Under the pieces are notes generated by a model, which saw nothing but the letters and a program-made list of their open reading frames with translations, was not told where the DNA came from and did no database searches. A stretch of DNA of 64,000 nucleotides. It comes from Hydra vulgaris (taxonomy: Eukaryota > Cnidaria > Hydrozoa > Anthoathecata > Hydridae). Every line of letters begins with the position of its first letter. Position 1 is the stretch's first letter. Where the stretch lies: the NCBI RefSeq assembly GCF_038396675.1, contig NC_088931.1, forward strand, positions 71,626,001 through 71,690,000, in the 5' to 3' direction. Both the position numbers and the translations under genes were made by a program. Of this stretch, positions 1 to 12,036 are shown in pieces.

Positions 1-140
1 CGTTTAAGTCTTCAAGTAGTTTTTCCTCTATTAATTGAATGTCATTATCAGCTACGAAAATAACCGCGTCATCAGCATACTTGATAATCGAGCTCTGTAA
101 ATTTTGATTTTCTGATACAAACAATGCTAGTATTGATTAT
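1..140 (-). pseudogene. Non-LTR retrotransposon reverse transcriptase fragment
   Basis: The reverse complement of the first ~100 bases reads without a stop through SSIIKYADDAVIFVADN, followed by an acidic helix-like stretch DIQLIEEKLLEDLN. YADD is the catalytic metal-binding box of reverse transcriptases (palm domain, RVT_1), and the preceding IIKYADD context is typical of LINE-type enzymes. The reading frame stays open upstream to about base 135, then the sequence stops looking like coding DNA. The fragment is cut by the window edge, so the rest of the enzyme would lie at lower coordinates. The assignment to reverse transcriptase is firm; the LINE clade cannot be told from 45 residues. Confidence 0.8.
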
Positions 141-665
141 TACACGTTATATTATGTTATGGTTTATTATTTTTATCGTTTTTTCATTTTTCAGGCTTTG
201 GTAACAGCTGCTCAATAACCAACAGCTCGAAAATAAGTTTACCAACCACAAGAAATGTACTATGTCATTTTACAAAGTAAAATAGTTACTAATTATTAAA
301 GTCTATACTTATTAAGGAAAATAATTATAAATAAAATACTAAAACAAATAAAACATATTTTTTGCCTTATTTTAACATAGTCAAATTTAATGAAGCTTTC
401 CATAGAGAAAACCATCAGGAAATTAAAAAAAAAACTAGAACATTCTGAAAAACTAGAATACTCTGAAGTTAAAGACCAAAACTTTTTATGGTTCAAAAGA
501 TTTCACTTAAGTGAAGATTCAATTAAATGAAGAAATTTATTTTTTAAGAATCAAAATTTAAAAAGAGATTCAGTTTAAACACACGTCTATTTCGAACAAA
601 GTTTAAACTTAAAGAAGTTTTTCGAATAAGTTGCCAGAATTTCTCAAGTTGTATTATAAACCACA
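141..665. other. AT-rich spacer, no feature recognised
   Basis: I see only short chance open frames and A/T runs here. No coding motif, RNA structure or terminal repeat was found before the Tc1-like element starts. Confidence 0.5.
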
Positions 666-667
666 TA

Positions 668-2255
668 CAGTGGTTTTCATAAATTTAGCGATAAAAACAG
701 CGATAAAACAATAACGAAAAAAGATTTCGATTTAGTTTTTTTTCCACTTATTAGATAAATACATACAGAATACAAAATTTAAAAAAAATTTACAAAAAAA
801 ATACAAATACTAAGTAATAATTAGGTACAACTACAGGTATTAAAAAAATAAGACAAAAAAAATTATTCATAAATTTATACATTAGGAGGCGTAATTTATG
901 AACCAATCAATATTTTGTGTATCCGCCTTTTTCTTTAATACAACTAAGAACTCTTCTAGGCATAGACTCAACAAGATTTTTACACATCGCTTCTGGGACC
1001 CTATACCAGGTCTACTTAAGGACGTCTTTCAGCTGGCCAAGTGTAGAAATTTGAACCTTTGTATGCAGTATGTGCAGTAGCGCCATCTTGTTAAAGTTTA
1101 CATGGTTTATCATTGAGCATAAGCAGGTCAATTGATGGTTGTTTTCTAGTACTTCTACGTATATTCTGGAGTTGATTCTTTTGGTGTATGTTTGACACAT
1201 ACCATAACCTTTGTAATTGAAGCATGAACAGATTGCTATCAAGCCTCCTCCACTTTGTACAGTTGGTCTAATGTACTTGGCTTAATACTTTTCGTGAGCC
1301 ATTCTTTTGACTGTTATGTTAGATTTGCGATTGATAAGCTCAAAGTTACTCTCATCATTCCACATAATGTTTTTCCATTGTTCTATTGTCCAATACCTAC
1401 TTTCGCGACACCATTTTAGTCTCCTTTGTTTATCATATGGACGCAGGAGCGGTTTCTTCAAAGCAGAGTAGACACCATTCTTGTATTTGATAAGTATTCG
1501 GCAGACTGTGCTTTGAGAAATAGATGTATTTCGAGTTGTATTGAATTCTGTGGTCAATTCTTTGTAACTAATTCTTGGATTAGGTCTGACAGCTCTAAAA
1601 AGGGCACTATCGTCCTTTCTGGTGGTTGACAAGTGTCTACCTGGCCTCGTTTTATCGTTGGCACCACCAGTTTGAAGAAAGTTTTGCTTCGTTGTCCGAA
1701 TGCATTTCTTAGAAACTCCAATTAACCTGGCAATTTCTCTATTACTTTTGATTCCTTCTTTGATGTGAGCAATAATTTGCCATCTTTTACCTTGAGTGAT
1801 ACGTCTTTTGCACATTTTTCGCGTCTTTTTAGTGCAAAACTAACTTAACTTTTGTTTATTTATTGAATAATGATTAACTAATTCCAGGTAAGTCATATTT
1901 ATATAAGGTTTTTTTGACAAAAACAATTAATTTAGGTCTATTAATGAGAAATATGGGAAAAAAACTACTAATTAACTATCAATTAAAAAGATATAAGACT
2001 TTTTTGATTGTGCGTCTAAATTTATGAATAAAATAAAATCAAGCTTATCAATTAAGTTTTTTCTGTTAATTGGTACAGAATGAGTAATAAACATCCTGTA
2101 AAAAAAATTAAGGTATTTTTATAATGGAGTTTCATTTCCTCTATTAAATTATATATCAAACATAGCGGTAGTAATTTTATTTTATTTTTATTTTAAGTAT
2201 TTTTTTACATATATGTAAAAAAAAATGAGTGCGTCAAAATTTATGAAAACCACTG
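668..2255 (-). mobile_element. Tc1-like DNA transposon, 1.6 kb
   Basis: The two ends are inverted copies of CAGTGGTTTTCATAAATTT (20 bp), each preceded or followed by a TA dinucleotide (666-667 and 2256-2257), the canonical Tc1/mariner target duplication. The length of 1588 bp and a single transposase-like frame fit the family. The cargo lies on the minus strand. A third partial copy of the terminal motif (ATGAAAACCACTGGATATTC, about 2294-2313) sits just outside the right end and may be left from another insertion. Confidence 0.88.
900..1815 (-). pseudogene. Tc1-like transposase, frameshifted
   Basis: The frame from the ATG at 1815 down to 1282 gives an N-terminal paired-like helix-turn-helix region (REIARLIGVSKKCIR, then a GR-rich linker KTRPGRH) and the first catalytic block IMWNDESNFEL. 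Further down, a different frame restores QDGATAHTAYKG (second catalytic Asp) and TWPAERR. A third frame near 960-1015 gives the family C-terminus MCKNLVESMPRR. At least two frameshifts separate these blocks, so no functional DDE transposase can be made. The NPIENLW-like block is not clearly readable. The gene fills the interior of the flanking TIR element, so identity is secure although decayed. Confidence 0.85.
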
Positions 2256-3440
2256 TATATTCTGAAATTATGAAAATTTTGAAAATCTATATTATGAAAA
2301 CCACTGGATATTCTACCATAGTAAATGTTGATTTGAAGTAGGACTCTAGGATCAATTTTTTTTTTTAATTTTATGCCGAATATGTAAATGATCCATAACA
2401 AATTGAAGCAATAAAGTTGGTCTTAAAATGCATAGTTTTTGTTACGGCCCTTAAAAAATCTTTTTTTCGTGGTATTGAAAGTTATAAAAAATTTGCTATT
2501 TTTTTTTAAAAAAAGGGTGTATATTGAGTAGGCGAGTCAAAAAAAGAAACTTTTTTCTAATTTAAACAATCATACCCTCTTGTGTTCTATATAATAAAAT
2601 AATTGGATTTTTAAATTAGAAGACCTTTGAATATTTAACAAGTCTCTAATACGATCTAAAAAAAAGTGATTTAACATAATATACAAAATTAAATAAAAAC
2701 TAAAAAAATTATAATTTTTGATCCCATCATTTTAGATTTTATTACATAAGAACTATACAAAAAATTTAATCAAAAAATCCAGTTTTTATAGTGTTAACTC
2801 GTTTCAGGTGTGTAAGTTAACATGGTTCATCCTAAAGTCAGTCATTGCTTACAACAGCACAACAAAAAAGTGCTTACTCTATTTGTATGATATAGACACA
2901 TTGAGTCTCTATTTGTATGATATAGACACATTGAGTCTACAGCATTTTACAAGTAACTATTTGTGATTCAATCTGAAAAATAGGAAAAGCAATTTCAGTC
3001 ATTTATGACAGAATTTGTAAACAAAACATTTTTTCTAAATAACCTTAAATAAGTTGACATTTTAATAGGTGATTTAAACTGATATCTTTCATTCTCCATC
3101 TTCGCGTATTTTCTTTTTCTTGTATTGTAGTTAATATCGCATTTAAAATATGTACTTTTGCATTAGTTTTTGGCTTGTGTTTATCAAATGGTATTGTTTT
3201 AAAATGTGTTGATCAAATTTAAAACATTATTTTATTTAATAAAACTTAATTTATAAGACTAAAAATAAACGCACAAAAAAACAACAACTAGACAACAGTT
3301 TTACAACTCTTTACTTTTGTCATATGTGCTTGACGTAAAAACTCTGTATCAAACATGTTATAAAACCCACTCTACCTAATTGAATTTCAGAAACTAAATT
3401 CATAAAACAAGAAATTTTCTTTCTTTTAGATTTTAAGAAC

Positions 3441-3442
<2 letters not shown>
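2256..3442. other. AT-rich spacer with one short tandem duplication
   Basis: There is no gene. A 28-bp unit (TCTATTTGTATGATATAGAC and 8 more bases) is repeated twice, perfectly and head to tail, at about 2878-2933. The rest is A/T-rich and unremarkable. Confidence 0.6.
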
Positions 3443-3527
<85 letters not shown>

Positions 3528-3641
3528 TATATATATTAGTATATATATTAGTATATATATATATATATTAGCTAATATAATTGCTCTGTTCTTTTAAGAA
3601 CATTGAGCACTCTATTGTGTAGAATACTTTTTAAAGTTGTT

Positions 3642-3727
<86 letters not shown>
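3443..3727. repeat. (TA)n microsatellites
   Basis: Two TA-dinucleotide arrays (3443-3571, with TTAG interruptions near its right end, and 3643-3727) flank a 70-bp segment. Part of that segment (TCTTTTAAGAACATTGAGCA, near 3590) closely resembles sequence in RPL21 intron 1 near 12320. Confidence 0.95.
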
Positions 3728-3728
<1 letters not shown>

Positions 3729-3805
3729 CTATATATACTGTATATATATGCAGTAATGTTTCATATTAATTGATTCAAACTTAGTTTTTTTTAAACTTAA
3801 TTGTA

Positions 3806-3947
3806 TACTTTTTTAAGTTGAAAGAAGTCAGGACATAAAACATGCTGTTTTTATATTTTTTGTATGTCAGCAATGCACAAAAATCACAATTTAAGCATGA
3901 AACTTACTTAGTACTTAGTCCTGACTTCTTTTAAGTTAAAAAAGTTT
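3806..3947. repeat. Small fold-back (MITE-like) repeat
   Basis: The outer ~26 bp are inverted copies: TTAAGTTGAAAGAAGTCAGG on the left and its near-perfect reverse complement at 3918-3945. They surround about 80 bp of unique sequence. No coding capacity. Confidence 0.75.
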
Positions 3948-3979
3948 TGATATGCTATGGCATATTATTTAAGTATGAT

Positions 3980-4077
3980 AAACAACTAAAGTATAGTGTT
4001 GAGAACCAGATGTTAAAGCTTAAACATCACAGTTTAAGCTTTAACATCCGGGTCTTGACACTATATTTCAATTGTTT
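3980..4077. repeat. Fold-back repeat with ~45-bp arms
   Basis: Nearly the whole 98 bp is an imperfect palindrome. The left arm contains GTATAGTGTTGAGAACCAGA then TGTTAAAGCTTAAAC; the right arm is its inverted copy ending ATATTTCAATTGTTT. The spacer is about 6 bp. Confidence 0.8.
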
Positions 4078-4878
4078 GTGAGTTTATATTTACTTGTTAT
4101 TACATCAGTACTGACATTTTACTTGATGAGTTTCTATGAATTTTCAATGAAGTTCATGTCTTGAGCACATACACGAAAATCAATTTTTTACCATTAAGAA
4201 ACCACTCTCGCAGTTGTGAAATCAAATTAGGCTATATGATTGTCTTATATTATTCTTTTTTCATCATTCCTTGAAAAATTTAAAGCTAGCTGGTATTCCT
4301 GCTCAATATGCATGATCAAACTATTATAGATACTGTATGCATAACAGTGTGCACAATTCATTCTAGCTAGTATTCTCTTAGCCTGCAATTCTCAAACTCG
4401 AATTTGACCAAAACCTTAAAAGCGTATTCATCCTGAGTAGATTCATAGACACGACCTGATCAAAGTAATCAACATTGATTTTTAATACTTTTTCAAATTC
4501 TGGTAAAATAAATTGCAGTAAAATATCAATCAACCCAATACAACTTTTTGTAAACTCATTGTTAAAATATGACCAGTGTAAGTGTAAACAAATAGAAAAT
4601 TTACCTTATTCCAGTCTTAAGGAAAAAATAACAGAATGATACCTAACAAGATGTTTTTAAATCATGACAGATGATTTAACTTCTCTTTTTCAAGAATCCA
4701 AATAAAATGTTGATGTAAAAATGGCAGAAATTTAGATTACACATAAAAAATAAAAATTAAACAACCTATCAACCAAGAAAAAATTAAAGTAACTTACAAA
4801 ATCTAGAAGTATTTGAGTCAAATAATGAAACAGTACTGTATGTATTTATGTATATATTTATTTATGTAAATGATAACA
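4078..4878. other. Intergenic, nothing recognised
   Basis: No coding motif, terminal repeat or tandem array of note was found between the fold-back and the next transposon. Confidence 0.5.
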
Positions 4879-5964
4879 TGCTGCAGGGTGGTCACACTTT
4901 TTTCGTCTGAAAAAATTAGGATAATTTAGGAGATTTTTTAAGGTTTTTAAGGAGATTTATTGAGAAATTTGAAAAAAAAAAATACAAATCTTAGGAGATA
5001 TTAGAAGGATTTTAAGAATAAAGTGGCACTAAAAAAATTTCATTTCATTTAAAAACTGTAAGAATGCCTAGCTAAGATGATTAAGATAAAATTAGGGCCC
5101 AAACACTGTTATTTAAAATAATCTAATATCTCTACACATACAAAAATATTAACTTGAAACGAATCAATTTCATACTTGCATTAGAAATTTATCAAACTAA
5201 GTAGATGATTTTATGACTAAGTAACAAACAATAAATAATCAAAAATCATTAAAATACACAGCCAACTTCAAAAACTAAACTTTATATTTTATATTATCCA
5301 GTCATAAAAAGAAATAATCAAATCAAAAAAACAAAACAATTAAAAAATTTAAACATCCACATCTAAATCTCAGCTTTCTTGTTAATAAGTACTTTTTTTG
5401 CTGCTGAAATTTTTTTTAGTAAGCCCTGTTTTCAGTGGCATTTTTTAGCGCATTAGATTTTAGAATTGCTGACTTAATTTCTATCAATGATTTTTGTTTT
5501 TCCGCATAAAAAATTAGCTGCAGTAAATTCTCAAATGTTTCCACAAGAAAAGGACTGTCGGTTTGGAAAACTAACAAGAAAGAATTTAACAATTTTGCAG
5601 TTTCCTTAAAAAATTGCAACTTTATAGGAACTATAAGATCTTTATAGCACGAAGAAAGGTATTCATAACTAGCATTTTGCCCAGGCTTACATTGATCAGG
5701 TTGCTTGTTTTTCGGTAAATTTTTCAAAAAGTCAATAATCACAATAATCTTGGGCCATATTTCCATTGCTCTCTTTGCTCTCCATCCCTCTCTTTGCTAC
5801 TTTCACATTTTCAGTCCAACGATGGCTACAGAACTGTCGACCATAGTCTGAAGACTGAGCTTGAGTAAGATTTTCAAAATCAGTACAACGAGAAGGGCTC
5901 TCATGGAATATCTTATACAATGAAGACAGTAATTTGTTCAATTTCCATCTGGAAGCATTTGTAC

Positions 5965-8900
5965 CATGGCCTACTATATAACACGGCCGGATTTGTTGCC
6001 TTGAACGCAAAAAATTAGTGGGCCGATTTTAGGTTTTTAGCTTTTGAATCAAAACCTGAAGGTAATTCTATAAAGACATTAATAATATTTAAATAATTTG
6101 CTCTTAGCTATAATTATTATTATTACCAAAATTCTTAACCTTCAAACACTAAAACAGTTAGCTAATAATAAATCATGATTGCATTAAGCCGAATGAACTA
6201 TCTATTTTAGCCATCAATTTTAATCTACAAAATCTTAGTCTTAAAATTATTGGTTCAAACAACTAAAATTAACAAAAATGTTAGTAAAACTAGCATAATA
6301 TTTAAATGTACACATTTACTGAAAGCATTTACATATATTACAAAAAGATTAATCAAGTCAAGTTTCTTTTGTTTCTCAAAAAAACAATATACATATACTA
6401 TGTTGTTATGGGTTTATTCATTTGTCTTTTTTGGTTTGTCGAACTTTAAAGGCAGCAACTTCATTTTTTCTAATGTTTCCATTTTTAATTTGTTGCTCAT
6501 TGTTAAAATATATGTTGGTAATAATTGTGTTTACCAAATGCCTTCCCCATTCCTCATGTTCTATACACATAAAATCACTATCACTTGGTTGATATTTTTC
6601 TAGCGCTAGCAAGGATGCATTTTTTATATCATGGGAATACTTTAATAACATTTTCTCTACAGTGTCCAGAATTATAAACCCATTACAAACATAGTTAGCT
6701 AATTCTTTGGAAGGTTTTGTTAAACCACCATGTGAAAGAATTTCCAGATATTCTGTTGAGACTTTATTGAAACTTAATGATTTCAGACAGTTAGAACAGT
6801 TATATTTATCCCCAATCTTTTTCGTGATGTAACCAGATATATTGATTGCAACTTCGTAAGAGTCATGACAAAGCTCATTCTCTTGAATTTCATTGCTATA
6901 TTTTTCCAATTTTATTAAAAGTTCATTTTTGTCAATTTTTGTATCAAGTTTAAGATTGCTCGTCCAACAATTGATATTGGCTTTAATTAAGGATTTCATG
7001 CATAATATCTTTTCAGAGCTTTGAACTTCAAGTAAACTGACTAAAAATCTTCCACCGCTCATTTGTCGATACTTACTGAAATGTCTTTCTAATGGATCAG
7101 TTTGAAACCTGCTAGTTAAAACATATTTATATCCTTCTGAAAATAAATCTTCAATCAGACTTGCAGTACCCTTCAGTGTTGTAATTAATGCATTAGTTGT
7201 TTGAGCAGATAAAGTATACTTATTACATCTTTGAAACTGCAAGTTTTTCCATTCATTAATCCATGTTGCAAAAACTCGAAAAAATTGTGACTTTTTGTCA
7301 CCTGAAATAGCTGCATTACCAATCCTATTGTTTGTATTAAACATTACCTTTGAATTAGAAATAGTCCACCAAATATTAATAAGCCTTAGAAATCCAGCAG
7401 CTGCAGTTTCGTTTGGAAAATAGCTGATGATTGCAGCAGAGGTGGTTTCATCAAAAATATTTAAAGCTAAAGGAACACTTTGTTTGTTGTTTCCTGGATG
7501 TAAAGTTTGGGCAGACAATTTGAAAGCTTTTTTTAAGTTAGCAGGTAACAATTCATCTTTCTCATAAACATTATGCAATAAACTCCAAGAAATTTCTCCA
7601 GCTTCAACATGAATAATATCATCAAACTCAATAAAATCAAAAGGTGGAAATACAAACCGTTTTGAATTTAATAAATTATTTCTAATGTTTTTCAGTAAAT
7701 GAACACTGTCATATAAATTGTAAACCCGGTGTCCCATAAAAGTAAAATATATTTCATTATCTTGTTCACCAAACTTTAAACGTAGAATTTTAAATGCTAA
7801 AACATTTGTTGCATGATTGTCAGTTATTATAGCTTGTACATTAAAAGATGCTTTATATAAAGTATCTAACGTTTCTTCTATATGTGAACTAATCATAGAA
7901 CCAGAAATTTGAAATTCTGGACAGGCCTTAATTACAAAGGGGATAGATTCTTTCAAGCTAACCACCATGAACACAACTATACCAGAATAGAAATTACCAT
8001 CATCATCAGCACCAATTAAACTTCCTCGATGATATTGGACACCTTTTTGTAAATACATCTCATCAATTAAAACAACACAGTCAGCACTAATACTACCATT
8101 TTCCAAAAGTAATAATAATCCTGATAATGGATCAATGCCACCCTTTGAAAGTGATTTTAAATAAGACAACGAAGGAAGTGGAAACTCTTCTAATAGCAAA
8201 GTATAACCCTGTTTTGATGTATATCTGTGCATTAGAGAAAATCTAATGATTTCATTTGTGTAGATTGGACGTCCTTGTGGTTTATAAAGAGATAATTTAT
8301 ATAAATCTGATAATACACTTTTTGATACGTTCTTTGCAACTTCATGCATATAAGAAACAAAATTAACAAGCATACTGGCACTGGTCAATTTACAAACATT
8401 GCCTTCTCTAAACCATTTAGGCAATGGAACTGGGATACCTTTCATATGTAGCTTTACATGTAAGTCTTTATCAATAGTAATACTCTCAATGTTAGGAGTA
8501 ACATCCCTGTCGTCGAAATAAATTCGAAGAAATAACACACGGTTATCAACTAGTTTAAATGAAAATCCTGCTGGACAAAAACTTTCATTAAGATCTATAA
8601 TGCTTTTAATTGTATCATGTTTTCTAAAATCGTATGTTTCATCGAGAAAAGGATGAGAATATATACGAACTGCAGGGGGCTTACGTAAAGCTGAGGTTGA
8701 TTGAATTAAAGATGGCTTTGATAGGATGTTTTGGTTGGTAATAATTGTTGGTCTAGGATTTTCGCAATAATTCAATGTTATACGTTTACCTCTTTTCAAA
8801 TATTTATCTTCAAAATGATCGATACATATAAGTTTTCTGAGTTTTCTGTGGGGCTCCAATCAGCTCGGTTGACAAACTTAATCCAACAATTTCGAAGATC

Positions 8901-9174
8901 TAACTGATTGCTATCAGGAAAACTAAACACAGTTTTGTATGTTACGTGGTTGCTGTTACTGGAACATTCTTCAATCTTTCGCTTATAATTACTTCTACAA
9001 CCAACAACACAACACTTTTTTGGCATTGCAAAATAAAGTATTACTTGAATTAAAAAAAGTTTAATTTAAGATAGTTAAATCGGTTCATTGTTAACTTCAA
9101 ACTCGTGTTTTTTCGGCCCACTAATTTTTTGCGTTCAAGGCAACAAATCCGGCCGTGTTATATAGTAGGCCATG
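5965..9174 (-). mobile_element. P-like (THAP) DNA transposon, 3.2 kb
   Basis: The terminal inverted repeats are 62 bp and identical as I read them (5965-6026 and 9113-9174), beginning CATGGCCTACTATATAAC. Flanking sequence is TTTGTAC on the left and TTTGTGC on the right, a 7-bp duplication with one difference. The host protein reads ...FKNGTN before and GTNASRW after the element, as expected for a duplicated target. P elements usually make 8-bp duplications and have ends starting CATG, so the family fits. It inserted into the hAT transposase gene in antisense-neutral fashion: both transposases read on the minus strand. Confidence 0.88.
6418..9026 (-). pseudogene. P-element-type THAP transposase, nearly intact
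   Basis: The frame starting at 9026 (MPKKCCVVGCRSNYKR) is a THAP zinc finger: C-x4-C is present, then W48 region CWIKFVNRADWSP. The CxxH half (LICIDHFEDKYLKRGKR) lies in the overlapping 813-codon frame 8859-6418, so one frameshift near 8830 breaks the finger. The long frame carries the P-type RNase H-like core: VVLIDEMYLQKGVQY (first Asp), VQAIITDNHATNVLAFK (second Asp), DSVHLLKNIRNN, and the C-terminal TDPLERHFSKYRQMSGGRF block. It would cut and paste the element in the nucleus using GTP in the Drosophila homologue. With one frameshift in ~870 codons and identical TIRs, the copy looks young. An intron at the frame break is less likely because no splice sites frame it. Confidence 0.88.
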
Positions 9175-10432
9175 TTTGTGCCATTCTTGAATGAACAGTG
9201 CATTGTGTGAAGGCCACATAATCCAATTGATACTAACTGACTGAGTTCACATTCACTTCTCTTAATATTCAAACTAGAGAGGATTTTTACATGGAGCATT
9301 TTATCTTATTCTAAACCACTCATACATTTACGGAAATTTATCATAATATCGACAGCAGCAGCTTTTCCCAAGAATTCAGAGTTGAAATATCTTGTCTTTA
9401 CCATTTCTAATGAGGAGTCCCAATATCTAACATGCAAATCCATCTGACTCTTCTTGAAAAGTTGGTTGTAAGATTCATCAAATTGGCAAAAGAACTGATC
9501 AAGCTCTGATAATGTCTCACACAAAATTTCTTTAAAATATTGTGCAATTCCAAAGCACAAAAGATAAGTGCACTTTGTTTTCCCACAAGAAAATTGTTTA
9601 GCTATTTGACTATTATTAAACATTGCAGTAAATAATTCAGATTTGTTTGCACTTGATCAAAAAGAATGTAAGCACAACATCAACTGCCCACATTATCTCT
9701 GCTTTCTTTGCTAACTGCAACTCTGAAATAAATACAATAGAAGTTTGCTGTGGACACAGTGCTGCTTTTAAGCTAGCTGGTGGTTCTACAACAGCTTTAA
9801 ATGCATATTTATCACAGACAGGCATACGTTGTTTATGTTTGGAACATTTTTGTACACATTAAATATAATTATTGTCATTTAACCAATGATCTTGAAACTT
9901 ATATTTGACTGATCTTTTCTATTCTAAAAATACAAAAATATTTAGGTTAAATTAATAAAATAAAAATGTGAATAAAAATAATTTTAATTCCTAGAATTGC
10001 CACTGACAGAAATAAGAAAAAAGTAGAACTAAAAATTAGAATAAAAAAGTATCCTTTGAAAATATAAAAATTTATGCACCCAGTATTAAAAACATTTTTT
10101 GCACATTATGGCAGTGTAAAGTTGGAAAAAATAACAGAACACAATATTTTTGATAATAAACAAAGTAGTTAAAAGAAAGATATCAGGAAATAAAAATGTT
10201 ATTTTCTCTCAGTATACAACAGTACTAACTTCAAGTCTGAACCATTTCATTAACTTTATTGTTGATTGGCTGATAATTGTTTATGCATTATACTCTGAAG
10301 AAATAAATTGAGAGAATTCAGGAGTATTTGAGAAAGTCATCTATGCTTTAGGAGAAATTAGGTCTTTTTAGGATGTTTTTCGAATATTAGGATATTTTAG
10401 GATTTTTTAGGAGGTGCGGCCACCCTGTGCTG

Positions 10433-11048
<616 letters not shown>

Positions 11049-11730
11049 GTAAGAGTAGGAGGAACTTGTAAACCTTAGATGGTAAAGTCTTGTTAGTCTT
11101 ATTAGTGGTAGTACCACAATAACTATATTAGGTCCTAGTCTGCAAATAAGAAGGGGCATCTTTTCGCAAAAATATATTTCAACTCTTCCATAATATCATA
11201 TTTAAATGTTTAAAAAAAATATACTAATAAAGATTTATGCGACTTTGTTAATACAATTTATTCGTATGCTAGTTGACAGATACCTCATGCATCATTGATA
11301 GTAAAATCATAATAATCTAGCTAAACAATAGTTTTTCAGTAAAAAGATATAAAAAAAAAATTTTATATGAAATTTTTGGGGACTGAAAAACTAATTGTAA
11401 ATAGACTATACCTCTTAAACTATGTGATTAGTCAGTGGCTAATATTTCGATGCTTATTAATAGTTCAACTAATACTATTAAATCGGTGGCATGTAGGAAC
11501 AAACTAATAAAATACAGACCTGTATTTAATAAATTAGTCATTGAACTATATAGATAAGTAATTTCCAACTGATTGATATAATCTTGAATAATTAGTTTGC
11601 ATTTTAAAAGACAGTAGAATATATCTAAATACGGCTTTAAATATTGTTATTGCATAAATAAAATTTTAACTTCTAGTTTTCAAAAAAACAATTATTTGAA
11701 ATTTTTCTAAGCTTTTAAACGATTTGGTCT

Positions 11731-11825
11731 GTACTTTACTTCGCGACGGCATCATTTTCAAAAACGGCCCGTAAGTCTTTTCGCCATCTGCCATCTTTAC
11801 ATGTGGTGCCTGTTCTTAGGTGACT
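11731..11825 (+). promoter_or_regulatory. Candidate RPL21 promoter and start region
   Basis: This short stretch is clearly richer in G+C than its surroundings and contains CTTTTCGCCATCTGCCATCT starting at 11777. Pyrimidine-rich starts (TOP-like) followed by a CGCCATCTT-type motif are common at animal ribosomal-protein promoters. The coding ATG is 260 bp downstream, so a 5' noncoding exon and intron, or trans-splicing near the ATG, would be needed. I infer this from composition and motif only; no transcript data support it. Confidence 0.35.
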
Positions 11826-12036
11826 TAACTAATAAAATGAATATATTTTATAAAGATTATTTATTAAAAGCATATTTTATTTAATTTTCGTTTTTGTTGA
11901 TTTCTGAAATTAGGAGTTCGAAGTAGTTTTTGTTTTCAGTTCTTGTTTATTGCATTAACTTGGTAATTGCTTTAGAAGTTGTGTTCTATTTAGTATATTT
12001 ATTTTAAACACATCCAGGGCTTAGCAAGTAAAGAAG

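Larger units (their letters stand above)
5416..9862 (-). pseudogene. hAT transposase split by a P-like element
   Basis: Minus-strand blocks, in order: 9862-9637 (VVEPPASLKAAL...KKAEIMWAVDVVL), then after a frameshift 9623-9306 (NSQIAKQFSCGKTKCTYLL; QMDLHVRYWDSSLEMVKTRY) and on to 9182 (SIGLCGLHTMHCSFKNGTN). The P-like element follows, and the frame resumes at 5964 with GTNASRWKLNKLLSSLYKIF and a further shift near 5760 into KIIVIIDFLKNLP, ending at 5416. The central RYWD...KTRY and CGLHTMH blocks match the RNase H-like core of a hAT group found in many animal genomes. No BED finger is visible upstream. Three lesions plus the insertion make it non-functional. Confidence 0.78.
4884..10427 (-). 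mobile_element. hAT transposon with 5-bp target duplication, interrupted
   Basis: The ends are CAGGGTGGTCACAC and, inverted, CAGGGTGGCCGCAC. They are flanked on both sides by TGCTG (4879-4883 and 10428-10432), so the insertion made a 5-bp duplication, a size known for one branch of the hAT superfamily. Subterminal TTAGGA motifs are frequent at both ends. The element holds a broken minus-strand hAT transposase and has been split by a P-like element at 5965-9174; without that insertion it is about 2.3 kb. Confidence 0.82.

Noticed and set aside
6250..6603. 117-codon plus-strand frame
   Set aside because: Overlaps the end of the P-like transposase on the other strand; hydrophobic shadow frame with no family features.
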